This document shows positions 43,220 to 51,934 of a stretch of 64,000 nt of DNA, one piece after another. The DNA is taken from positions 1 to 64,000 of the forward strand of contig NZ_SRYZ01000010.1 in the NCBI RefSeq assembly GCF_004793475.1, written 5' to 3'. The stretch's first letter is position 1, and each line of letters opens with the position of its first letter. Origin of the DNA: Bacteroides muris (ex Afrizal et al. 2022) (GTDB taxonomy: Bacteria > Bacteroidota > Bacteroidia > Bacteroidales > Bacteroidaceae). The position numbers and the translations under genes were made by a program. The notes beneath the pieces were generated by a model. The model was not told the DNA's origin. It saw only the letters and a list, made by a program, of their open reading frames with translations, and made no database searches.

Positions 43220-44521
43220 ATGAAAAATAATAGATATACGAATTGGTTCTTCGCGGCAGCTGTTGTTGTAGCAGGCTTTTCCATGGCGGCTTGTGAGGAT
43301 GAACCGGATAAATATGAAGTGGCAGGGGGAAAGCCTACCTTGAAATATGTTCGTGTCCCTGATCCGGCAGCGGCAGACTCTTTGCTGACGGGGGCTTATA
43401 TGGCGAATACGATTTGTCTGGTCGGTGAAAATCTGCGGAGTGTTTACGAGCTCTATTTCAATGACCAGAAGGCGATACTTAATACCAGTTACATCACTGA
43501 CCATACACTTATGGTAGATGTTCCGAAAGAGATTCCTTCGGTAGTGACTGATAAGATTTATATGGTGACCAAAGCAAAGGATACCATAGATTATGATTTC
43601 AAGGTGTTGGTTCCGGCTCCTACCGTGAACTCCATTTCTTGTGAGTTTGCAAAGCCGGGTAGTGAGGTGACACTGATTGGTGACTATTTCATTGATGACC
43701 CGAATGTGCCGCTGACCATTACGATGGCCGGTAATGTGGAAGTGACTAATATTACGAACATAACCAAGACTGCGGTCAGCTTTATTCTTCCGGACAATGC
43801 TCCTGCAGGCTATATCAACGTGAAGTCCATTTATGGTACCGGACGTTCCAAGTTCCGCTATTATGATACACGTAACATTCTCTTTGACTGGGACGGTTCT
43901 CATGGCGGTATGGCTATTGCCCACGGTTGGCGCGATGGTAGCAAGGTGTTGAGAGAAGCCGATGAAAACAGTATTGACGGTGCTTATATCTGTCTCACCG
44001 GAGCACTTGACGGTGCTATCGGAGCTACTTGGGCAGAAGATGAGTTCTCGTTCAACTATTGGCCGGAACCGTCTGCCGGTTATCCCGAACTTTCTGCACG
44101 TCCTGAGTTTGCAGAACTGCTCGAGGAGTATGGCGTCAATGGCTTGCAACTGAAATTCGAGGTGAATATTCCTTCTTCCAATCCGTGGCAGTCTTGCGCT
44201 CTACAAGTGATGTTTACGGGTAATGATGTGGTGACTTATGCGACGGGAACTAATGCTTATTTTAGTGATACGAATGTGCCGCGTGGTTTGTGGTTGCCTT
44301 GGAAGAATACGGGTTCGTATGATACGGGTGGTAAATGGACAACCGTTTCCATGAATCTGTCCGAGTTCAACAAGACGCATGAAGGTAATAAGTGTGATAG
44401 AACTTTTGACAAGACTATGCTGACCGGATTGACATTCTTTGTCTGGGCAGGTGGTGTGGAAGGTAAGGATTGCAATCCGGTGATTATGATTGACAACATC
44501 CGTGTGGTACCTATTGAATAA
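43220..44521 (+). CDS. Surface glycan-binding protein (IPT/TIG type)
   Basis: 433-residue lipoprotein (lipobox FSMAAC, Cys25). It has two IPT/TIG-like Ig domains (about 45-125 and 125-210, the second starting PAPTVNSISCEFAKPGSEVT). A C-terminal galactose-binding-like domain of about 210 residues (NILFDWDGSHGGMAIAHGW to the end) is of the kind found in SGBP-B proteins of xylan and mannan clusters. I chose ATG 43220 because the signal peptide begins there; in-frame starts at 43178 and 43208 add unneeded residues or overlap SusD. It lies 16 bases after SusD. Role: capturing polysaccharide at the cell surface. Confidence 0.85.
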   Translation: MKNNRYTNWFFAAAVVVAGFSMAACEDEPDKYEVAGGKPTLKYVRVPDPAAADSLLTGAYMANTICLVGENLRSVYELYFNDQKAILNTSYITDHTLMVDVPKEIPSVVTDKIYMVTKAKDTIDYDFKVLVPAPTVNSISCEFAKPGSEVTLIGDYFIDDPNVPLTITMAGNVEVTNITNITKTAVSFILPDNAPAGYINVKSIYGTGRSKFRYYDTRNILFDWDGSHGGMAIAHGWRDGSKVLREADENSIDGAYICLTGALDGAIGATWAEDEFSFNYWPEPSAGYPELSARPEFAELLEEYGVNGLQLKFEVNIPSSNPWQSCALQVMFTGNDVVTYATGTNAYFSDTNVPRGLWLPWKNTGSYDTGGKWTTVSMNLSEFNKTHEGNKCDRTFDKTMLTGLTFFVWAGGVEGKDCNPVIMIDNIRVVPIE

Positions 44522-44542
44522 CCTTTTAAATAGAATACTGAT

Positions 44543-46528
44543 ATGAATAAAACATATAAATTTCCGGCACTGTGGATGATGTGCCTGATGCTCTTCAGTT
44601 GCTTGACGTTTACGGCCTGCGACAATGGGGATGATGAAGATACCAACCAATATAAAGGGGGAATCAGTCTGAATGTATTCGGACCGAGTCCCGTATCCCG
44701 CGGCGGTGTACTCCGTTTCCTAGGCAGTGGCATGGATAAAGTGACTGCGGTCGCTATTCCCGGTTGCGACGATATAACAGACATCGAAGTAGTCAGTGAT
44801 ACGGAAATCCGTGTCACTGTACCTCAGACAGCCCAGCCGGGGTTGGTTGTCTTGAAGACTCCGAAAGGGGATATTACAACAAAAACCGAGTTGACATTTA
44901 CGGAGCCGATTGCTTTGGAGGCTTTTGCACCGGCAGAAGTAAAGCCTGGTAGTGAATTGACCATTACTGGTGAATATTTGAATTTGATTAAAGAAGTGAT
45001 ATTTGCTGACGAGGTAACAGTGCCTGCTGATGAGTTTGTCAGTCAAAGCCGTCAGGAGATTAAAGTTATTGTTCCTGATTCTGCTCAGACCGGTAAGTTC
45101 ATCTTGTCTGATGGAGCTGAAATCCCCAATTGGATTTATTCTGAAGGGGAACTGGAGGTTACTTTGCCATCGGTAGAGGCTCCACTCGACCTGGTAGATA
45201 AGAAGCCGGGGGATGTCATTCGAGTTTCTGGTGAAAACTTTGATTTGGTGAAGAAAGTGCAGATGCCGAATGGGGATGAAGTTGAATTTACGATGACTGC
45301 CTCTTCCGAAGGAGATGAACTTACTTTTACATTGCCGGATAATGTCTCGGACGGAGAAGTTACGGTACTTCCTGCTTCGGATGTAAAAGTTGTGGTTGCT
45401 ACTGTTGTAGTAGCTACGCCTTCGAACGTAGTGGCTGTTCCTGCTGTAAACTTGCGTGGTGGAGATATGATTACCTTGAAAGGTACCAATATGGATTTGG
45501 TGACTGATGTAACGTTCCCTGGTGTAGAAGAAGCAGTAGGATTGGAATCACAAAACTCGACTGAAATAAAGGTCTTGATGCCGGCTGCGGCTATTAGTGG
45601 TGATTTGCAATTGAATACAAATAGTGGAAAAGCAACTGCCGTATCTATTGCAACGGCAAAGCCGGAAAACATTTCTTATAGTGCGGCGACGGTCCCGGCA
45701 GGAGAGGCTTTGACTGTCAAAGGAGTAAATATGGATGTAGTTTCGGCTGTTGTATTCAGTGGTAATGTGGAGGTTACCGTATCCGATGCCACCGCTACTG
45801 CCATTTCCTTGACTGTACCCACAACTGCTGAAACCGGGGCCTTACTCTTGAAGATGGCCAATGGTGAATCTGTGGAAGCACCGTCTTTGACAATAGAGAA
45901 ACCGGTATGTGCCTATTTGCCGGCATTGCCTGACAAATTGGTTCGGGGACGAATTGTGGAACTTGAGATTGTTAATGCTGATAAGCTGACAAATGTATTG
46001 CTGAATGAGGCTGCTGTTCAGTATATCAATGATGCAGCTAAAGGGGTATTGATGTTGAATGTACCGGCTGAGCTGGATGGAACTTATAGCCTAAAACTGA
46101 TTTCTTCAAATGGTGAAATTGCTTATGATGTTCTTGTAGTTGCCAATGAAGAAACAGTTTGGGCTGGTCCGCTCGATATTAGTTGGGGTGATGGAGGACG
46201 TGTGTTGGTACCGGCTGTATCTTTTGCCAAGGTAACGGCAGGCACTGTCATGAAAGTCTATTTTGATCAGAAAGACCAGACTTGGGCACAGGCTCAGTTT
46301 AACTATGGCGATTGGAGTGGCATAGCTTTCTCTTTGTTTGATACGACTATGGTACCGACAGACATTTACGGCTGGAGTTTCGAGAGCCGTGTGATGGAGT
46401 TGACGTTGACTCAGGAGATACTTGATAATATTCAAGCTAAACAAGGAGATTGTGAAGACCAGACAAATGTAGGTATCATTATTCAGGGCAGTGATTTGAC
46501 GTTTACAAAAATAACGATTGTAAATTGA
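44543..46528 (+). CDS. Multi-repeat IPT/TIG surface glycan-binding protein
   Basis: 661-residue lipoprotein (lipobox FTAC, Cys26). About six IPT/TIG-like repeats of 75-85 residues (from about 42, 125, 206, 293, 374 and 455) act as a stalk. Each has the pattern of a GxxxTxxGxNMDxVxxVxF core, clearest at GGDMITLKGTNMDLVTDVTF and AGEALTVKGVNMDVVSAVVF. A C-terminal CBM-like domain (537-661; WAGPLDISWGDGGRVLVPA start) shares its pattern with a domain inserted in the next gene's GH26 enzyme. The stalk probably extends the binding domain from the membrane. It lies 21 bases after the previous SGBP gene. Confidence 0.82.
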   Translation: MNKTYKFPALWMMCLMLFSCLTFTACDNGDDEDTNQYKGGISLNVFGPSPVSRGGVLRFLGSGMDKVTAVAIPGCDDITDIEVVSDTEIRVTVPQTAQPGLVVLKTPKGDITTKTELTFTEPIALEAFAPAEVKPGSELTITGEYLNLIKEVIFADEVTVPADEFVSQSRQEIKVIVPDSAQTGKFILSDGAEIPNWIYSEGELEVTLPSVEAPLDLVDKKPGDVIRVSGENFDLVKKVQMPNGDEVEFTMTASSEGDELTFTLPDNVSDGEVTVLPASDVKVVVATVVVATPSNVVAVPAVNLRGGDMITLKGTNMDLVTDVTFPGVEEAVGLESQNSTEIKVLMPAAAISGDLQLNTNSGKATAVSIATAKPENISYSAATVPAGEALTVKGVNMDVVSAVVFSGNVEVTVSDATATAISLTVPTTAETGALLLKMANGESVEAPSLTIEKPVCAYLPALPDKLVRGRIVELEIVNADKLTNVLLNEAAVQYINDAAKGVLMLNVPAELDGTYSLKLISSNGEIAYDVLVVANEETVWAGPLDISWGDGGRVLVPAVSFAKVTAGTVMKVYFDQKDQTWAQAQFNYGDWSGIAFSLFDTTMVPTDIYGWSFESRVMELTLTQEILDNIQAKQGDCEDQTNVGIIIQGSDLTFTKITIVN

Positions 46529-46595
46529 TGAATTGTGGCTTGAAGAATGTGACTATGGATGCCCTGATTAAGAATGAAATAAAATCATAATTAAG

Positions 46596-48293
46596 ATGAA
46601 GAAACTGAATATAAAATGGATGCTTTCGTTGATAGCAGCTTTTACTTTTGCCTCCTGCGATACTGATGTCGATCATGATATCCCAGCAGTGGATGCACCG
46701 GTATTGGTGTCTACTACTCCTGAAAGTGGAGCAGCCAAAGTGAAAACGGGAGAAATCACTATTGAGGTGAAATATGACAAGAATATATTCTTTGCAACAG
46801 ACAATCTGAGCGAAATCAAGTTTACCGGTGGTGAACTGATAAGTGCCGATGTACTTGGCGCAAGCAATATACTGACTGTAAAAGTGAATGTTCCCGGGAG
46901 AGAGACGGCTTGTTCTCTCTCTATCCCCGAGGGAATAGTAACCGGACCGAACCAGATGCCTGCTCCGGCTGTATCGGTTCAGTTCTCTACTGTTGCTTTG
47001 GACAAGACGCTGGTTGCTGCCACTTCGGCCAAAGCTGTGAAACTGTACAATTATCTACTGGATAATTTTGAGACGAAGACACTTTCAGCTATGATGGCCA
47101 ATGTTGCCTGGAATACGGAAATGTCCGAAAAGGTGTATGGATGGACTGGAAAATATCCGGCTATCAACTGTTTCGACTATGTTCATCTGCCGGCATCTGT
47201 AGCTGGAGCAGACTGGATTAATTACGGTGACATTACTCCTGTTAAGGATTGGTCTGACAAAGGTGGCATCGTAGCTGCCATGTGGCATTGGAATGTACCC
47301 AAGAAAGCTGTAGGCGAAGCTTCTTCTACCCAAATATGGGAAGGAGAGACAGTAATGCCGGGTGATTGGAGTGGAAATGTACAGATGACGGATGATGCTG
47401 CAAAAGCTGTCTTTGCTGATGCACAAGTGGGTCAGGTGATACGCGTGGCTGTGAAGGATGTGGCAGCGGGTGCACAAGGTTCGTTCAAAAACAGTGGTTG
47501 GAGCGAGATTGCTTCAGGAACTGATTATTTTGACATATCCGGGGACTATACATTGGTGATTACCGAAGATGTTTTGAAATCCCTGCAAGAAGGTGGTCTC
47601 ATCATTGGTGGACATGATTATACAGCAGTTGCTGTTTATCTTGAAAATAACGGTACAGCTCTCGACCCGAATAAGGATTATGCCTTTTATAAGGCAGATA
47701 CGGAGTTTGATGCTACCAATGCCACAGTGGAAGGCACTTGGGAAAACAAGGTGTTTACCGAAGATTTGAAAAATGCTGCCGCTTACTTGAAGCTATTGAG
47801 AGATGCGGATATTCCGGTATTGTGGCGTCCATTCCACGAGGCAGCCGGTGGCTGGTTCTGGTGGGGTAAGGATGCTGCCAGCTTTAAATCTCTGTGGATT
47901 GCTATGTTCAATTACTTCAAGACTGAAGGATTGGATAATCTTATCTGGGTTTGGACTACCGAGGGCAATGATGCCGATTGGTATCCGGGAGATCAATATG
48001 TAGACATCGTGGGACGTGATGTTTATAATAAGGAAACTGCAGATTGTGTTTCAGAATATACTTCCATTGCCGAAAATTATGGAAACAAGATTGTTTCGCT
48101 GAGTGAATGTGGTACGGTCGGACTTATTTCCGAACAATGGGCATCTGGTGCACGTTGGAGTTGGTTCATGCCGTGGTATGACGGGACAAATGAGGATGGT
48201 AGCCCGGTAGTCCATGCTGATGAAGCATGGTGGAAGGATGCTATGAGCCAGGAATTTGTTGTTTCCCGTGAAGAGCTTCCTTCTATGGAATAG
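46596..48293 (+). CDS. GH26 endo-beta-1,4-mannanase lipoprotein with inserted CBM-like domain
   Basis: 565-residue lipoprotein (lipobox FASC, Cys21). Residues about 30-130 are a bacterial Ig-like domain (STTPESGAAKVKTGEITIEV). The catalytic GH26 barrel starts near 143 (AKAVKLYNYLLDNFETKTLS, then HWNVP at 231-235). It is interrupted at about 246-351 by a CBM-like beta-sandwich and resumes with WRPFHEAAGGWFWWG (acid/base E415), LIWVWTT and SLSECG (nucleophile E504). It would cut mannan at the cell surface. Last gene of the first SusC operon, followed by a hairpin terminator. Both catalytic residues are intact. Confidence 0.92.
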   Translation: MKKLNIKWMLSLIAAFTFASCDTDVDHDIPAVDAPVLVSTTPESGAAKVKTGEITIEVKYDKNIFFATDNLSEIKFTGGELISADVLGASNILTVKVNVPGRETACSLSIPEGIVTGPNQMPAPAVSVQFSTVALDKTLVAATSAKAVKLYNYLLDNFETKTLSAMMANVAWNTEMSEKVYGWTGKYPAINCFDYVHLPASVAGADWINYGDITPVKDWSDKGGIVAAMWHWNVPKKAVGEASSTQIWEGETVMPGDWSGNVQMTDDAAKAVFADAQVGQVIRVAVKDVAAGAQGSFKNSGWSEIASGTDYFDISGDYTLVITEDVLKSLQEGGLIIGGHDYTAVAVYLENNGTALDPNKDYAFYKADTEFDATNATVEGTWENKVFTEDLKNAAAYLKLLRDADIPVLWRPFHEAAGGWFWWGKDAASFKSLWIAMFNYFKTEGLDNLIWVWTTEGNDADWYPGDQYVDIVGRDVYNKETADCVSEYTSIAENYGNKIVSLSECGTVGLISEQWASGARWSWFMPWYDGTNEDGSPVVHADEAWWKDAMSQEFVVSREELPSME

Positions 48294-48312
48294 CAATTTT
48301 TAATAATAAAAT

Positions 48313-48360
48313 AGAAAGGGTTGTCTCTGGTTAGTATCGGGGCAACCCTTTCTGTCTTTT
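48313..48360 (+). terminator. Terminator after the GH26 gene
   Basis: AGAAAGGGTTG (48313-48323) pairs with CAACCCTTTCT (48343-48353), an 11-bp stem, followed by GTCTTTTA. Confidence 0.75.
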
Positions 48361-48444
48361 ATAGCTTTTAGTTGTTGGTTATAGAATTCATGCTTTATAC
48401 TTTTTAGGAAAAATAGTAATGGATGTTAAATGAGTGTCGTTATT

Positions 48445-48489
48445 TGATAAAATAGTATTATAAGGTTTGCTGCTAAAAGTCTACTTTTG
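48445..48489 (+). promoter_or_regulatory. Operator plus promoter of the second SusC operon
   Basis: TGATAAAATAGTATTA (48445-48460), one base off the palindrome, 21 bases, then TACTTTTG (48482-48489). The transcript would have a leader of about 200 bases before the SusC ATG. The leader (48490-48698) holds no gene I can support beyond a 16-codon frame. Confidence 0.72.
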
Positions 48490-48698
48490 TCAAGCTTGAT
48501 TAGAATTTGATAATAATCATATAATGTTTAACCGCTAATGAAATGAAAAATGCCTATGAGAAAGGAGTGATATGTATACCAACCACTTTATAGAATAAGG
48601 TATATTTAATTTTTCCTCAAAAAGAGAAGTTTAACCTTATATTAAACGGTAGATGCCGCCAGGCAATACCAATTCATTAATCTAAGAAAAATACAAGT

Positions 48699-51600
48699 AT
48701 GAATTTAAATTTCAGAAGAACCGCGCTGCTCGTGGGTATCTGTTCGGCTGTCAGCCTGACTTATACTCCGCAACTTTTCGCCGCATCGGTCGATGCAATA
48801 GATGCTGTGCAGCAAGCAAAAAAAATCACAGGTACTGTAACAGATGCAATGGGACCGGTCATCGGTGCCAATGTATTGGAGAAAGGAACCACAAATGGTG
48901 TCATTACCGACATTGACGGTAATTTCACATTGAATGTTCAGCCGGGAGCAACGATTGTTGTGTCTTTTATCGGTTATCAGCCGCAAGAAATAGTGGTAGG
49001 TAACCAGACTAGTTTCAAGATTCAGCTAAAGGAAGATACGGAATTGTTGGATGAAGTAGTCGTAGTGGGTTACGGTGTACAGAAGAAGAAACTGGTGACG
49101 GGGGCTACTGTACAAGTGAAAGGCGAAGATATTGCTAAATTGAATACAACAAGTGCTTTGGGCGCCTTGCAAAGCCAGACACCGGGTGTGAATATTACTT
49201 CCAACAATGGTCAGCCGGGTGAAGGTTTTAAGGTAAATATCCGTGGTTTGGGTACTATCGGTGATTCTGCTCCCCTTTATGTAATTGATGGTGTGGCAGG
49301 TGGTGATATCAATACTTTGAACCCAGCTGATATTGAGAGTGTAGATGTCTTGAAAGATGCTGCCTCTGCTGCTATCTATGGTTCTCGTGCCGCCAATGGT
49401 GTAATTCTGGTTACTACCAAACAAGGTAGGATGGGGAAACTTGAAATCTCCTATGATGGTTATGTAGGTTGGCAGAATGTTTATAAAATGCCTGATTTGT
49501 TGAATGCACGAGAGTATATGGCAATGCAGGATGAAATCTTGTTTAATGAAGGTCAGTCAATGAATAATTGGGAGTCCCTTCTTGGTTCCAGAGTATATGG
49601 TATGGTACAGGACGGTTGGAAAGGGACTGATTGGTTTGATGCTATCCGTGAAAAGGATGCCCTTACGCAGAACCATGCAATCAACTTGACGGGTGGTAAT
49701 GAGATGTCTAAGTTTTCAATGGGCTTCTCATATACTAATCAAGATGGTATTCTTGGCAAACCTTTTGCTTCAAGTTACGACCGTTATACAGCGCGTATTA
49801 ATTCAGATCACGTGTTATTGAAAGGCAAGGATTTTGATATCATCAAAATAGGTGAAAATCTGAATTTTTCCTATAGTACCAAAAATGGTGTAGGACAAGG
49901 CAACCAATATTGGAATGATGTTTATTTGGCACTAAGTGCATGTCCTTTGCTGCCGATGTATGATGCGGAAGGCAATTTGTACGATCAGGCAGATAAAACG
50001 GCTGACGGTTGGAATCTGCAAGGGTCTATTGGTAATCCGGTTATTGATTTGGTCGCTAATCGTGGTCAGAATCTGAACCGTAATTATAATCTGAACGCTA
50101 CTGCATATTTGGAAATCCAACCTATCAAAGGATTAAAATACCGTGGTCAATTCAGTTATCGCATGAGTTCTAGTAGTTATCGTTCTTTTACGACTCCATA
50201 CAATGCCAGTACCACAGCTGCCAACAGTTCTTATTCTGTTACGCAAAATGCAAGTTTGGGACATAACATCTCACTGGAAAATGTTATTTCTTATGTGTTG
50301 CCAAAATTGGGTGGACACTCTATTGATGCCCTGATCGGACAGTCTTTTGAAAAGACAGCTGTAGGTGAAACAATAGAAGTGAAGAACTCGGTTAATGAAG
50401 GTTCACAACTTCCTACCTTGAATGGGCAGTTTGACCATGCCTGGATTACTAATACGGCCAATGTGAACTCTTCTTCTTTTAAGGGTGAACCATGGGGTGA
50501 CTGGGCAATGGCTTCATTCTTCGGTCGTGTCAACTGGAACTATAATGAGAAATATATGGCAACAGCGATTATCCGCGCCGACGGTTCTTCCAATTTTGCC
50601 CGTGGTAACCGTTGGGGATATTTTCCTTCTGTTTCTGCCGGTTGGGTTATCAGTAATGAAAACTGGATGGAATCTACTAAAGGCTGGATGGACTTTCTGA
50701 AGATTCGTGCCAGTTGGGGACAGAATGGTAATCAGTCCATTAGTAATTTCCAATATGTTTCTTCCGTAGCCTTCGATAAATATAATGTATATAATTTTGG
50801 CTCCACTTCATTAGGTACCACTGACTCCAAGGCTACTGGTGGTTATGCCAAGAATCTGCCTAATCCGGATGTAAGTTGGGAAACTTCAGAACAGTTGAAT
50901 ATTGGTTTGGATGCACGTTTTCTGAATAATCGTTTAGGCTTTGCATTTGATTGGTATAAGAAAACTACAAAGGATTGGCTGATTACAGCTCCTATCGTGG
51001 CTACTGCCGGTACAGGTGCTCCTGTAATCAATGGTGGTGATGTTGAAAACAAAGGTTTTGAAATCGCTTTGAATTGGAATGATAATATTGGTAAGGACTT
51101 CCGCTATGGTGTAAACATTAACTTCTCACATAACAAGAATGAAGTAACTCGTATTGCTAACTCGGAAGGTATTATTCACGGTGAAGCAAATGTTTTGTCT
51201 CAAGGAACCAACGAAATGTATCGTGCGCAAGTAGGTTATCCTATTGGTTATTTCTATGGTTATCAATCTTCTGGTGTGTTCCAGAATCAAGCTGAAATAG
51301 ATGCGTGGAAGGCTGCCGGTAATGGATTTTTGCAAGGTACTCCCCAGCCGGGAGATTTGATTTTTACCGACCGCAATCATGATGGTGTCATTAACGAAGC
51401 GGATAAAACTATGATTGGTGACCCTAATCCTGATTACCGTCTTGGACTTAGTATTAACTTGGCATACAAAGGGTTCGACCTCTCTGTTACTGCTAATGGC
51501 GCATTTGGTCAGCAAATCGCGAAATCCTATCGTCGTTTTGCCGATTCGAGATACAACAACTATACTACAGATGTTTTTAAACGTTGGCATGGGGAGGGAA

Positions 51601-51920
51601 CCTCTAATAGTTATCCTCGTCTGACTGACGGTTCAAACGTGAATTTCAAAGAAATCTCCGATATCTATATCGAAGATGCCGACTACTTGAGAATCCAGAA
51701 TGTAACATTTGGTTATGATTTCAAGAAGCTGTTCCCGAAGATGCCTTTGCAGCAGGCTCGTCTCTATGTGCAGGTTCAGAACTTATATACCTTTACCGGT
51801 TACAGCGGTTTGGATCCGGAAGTGGGATATGGTTTTGATAAATCTTGGGTAACCGGTATTGACCTGGGTTCTTATCCTCAGCCGAGAACAGTATTGGTTG
51901 GCGCTAATATTAAATTCTAA
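48699..51920 (+). CDS. SusC-like TonB-dependent transporter, second copy
   Basis: 1073-residue outer-membrane transporter. Signal peptide to about residue 28 (YTPQLFA), carboxypeptidase-regulatory-like domain (about 43-111), TonB box DEVVVVGYG (about 118-126). The plug contains LGALQSQTPGVNITSNNGQP, VNIRGLGTIGD, PLYVIDGVAGGD and AAIYGSRAANGVILVTTK. The barrel ends in RTVLVGANIKF. It differs from the first SusC throughout plug and barrel, so it likely has another ligand or size preference. First gene of a second operon behind its own copy of the shared operator, so both transporters should respond to the same signal. Confidence 0.95.
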   Translation: MNLNFRRTALLVGICSAVSLTYTPQLFAASVDAIDAVQQAKKITGTVTDAMGPVIGANVLEKGTTNGVITDIDGNFTLNVQPGATIVVSFIGYQPQEIVVGNQTSFKIQLKEDTELLDEVVVVGYGVQKKKLVTGATVQVKGEDIAKLNTTSALGALQSQTPGVNITSNNGQPGEGFKVNIRGLGTIGDSAPLYVIDGVAGGDINTLNPADIESVDVLKDAASAAIYGSRAANGVILVTTKQGRMGKLEISYDGYVGWQNVYKMPDLLNAREYMAMQDEILFNEGQSMNNWESLLGSRVYGMVQDGWKGTDWFDAIREKDALTQNHAINLTGGNEMSKFSMGFSYTNQDGILGKPFASSYDRYTARINSDHVLLKGKDFDIIKIGENLNFSYSTKNGVGQGNQYWNDVYLALSACPLLPMYDAEGNLYDQADKTADGWNLQGSIGNPVIDLVANRGQNLNRNYNLNATAYLEIQPIKGLKYRGQFSYRMSSSSYRSFTTPYNASTTAANSSYSVTQNASLGHNISLENVISYVLPKLGGHSIDALIGQSFEKTAVGETIEVKNSVNEGSQLPTLNGQFDHAWITNTANVNSSSFKGEPWGDWAMASFFGRVNWNYNEKYMATAIIRADGSSNFARGNRWGYFPSVSAGWVISNENWMESTKGWMDFLKIRASWGQNGNQSISNFQYVSSVAFDKYNVYNFGSTSLGTTDSKATGGYAKNLPNPDVSWETSEQLNIGLDARFLNNRLGFAFDWYKKTTKDWLITAPIVATAGTGAPVINGGDVENKGFEIALNWNDNIGKDFRYGVNINFSHNKNEVTRIANSEGIIHGEANVLSQGTNEMYRAQVGYPIGYFYGYQSSGVFQNQAEIDAWKAAGNGFLQGTPQPGDLIFTDRNHDGVINEADKTMIGDPNPDYRLGLSINLAYKGFDLSVTANGAFGQQIAKSYRRFADSRYNNYTTDVFKRWHGEGTSNSYPRLTDGSNVNFKEISDIYIEDADYLRIQNVTFGYDFKKLFPKMPLQQARLYVQVQNLYTFTGYSGLDPEVGYGFDKSWVTGIDLGSYPQPRTVLVGANIKF

Positions 51921-51934
51921 TACATTATAGCAAT

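Noticed and set aside
42124-43284. 386-codon minus-strand frame opposite SusD
   Set aside because: SusD family motifs are clear on the plus strand; the antisense translation is low in recognisable structure.
48490-48698. Riboswitch in the long leader of the second SusC operon
   Set aside because: No conserved aptamer pattern or terminator/antiterminator pair could be drawn; the leader length alone is not evidence.
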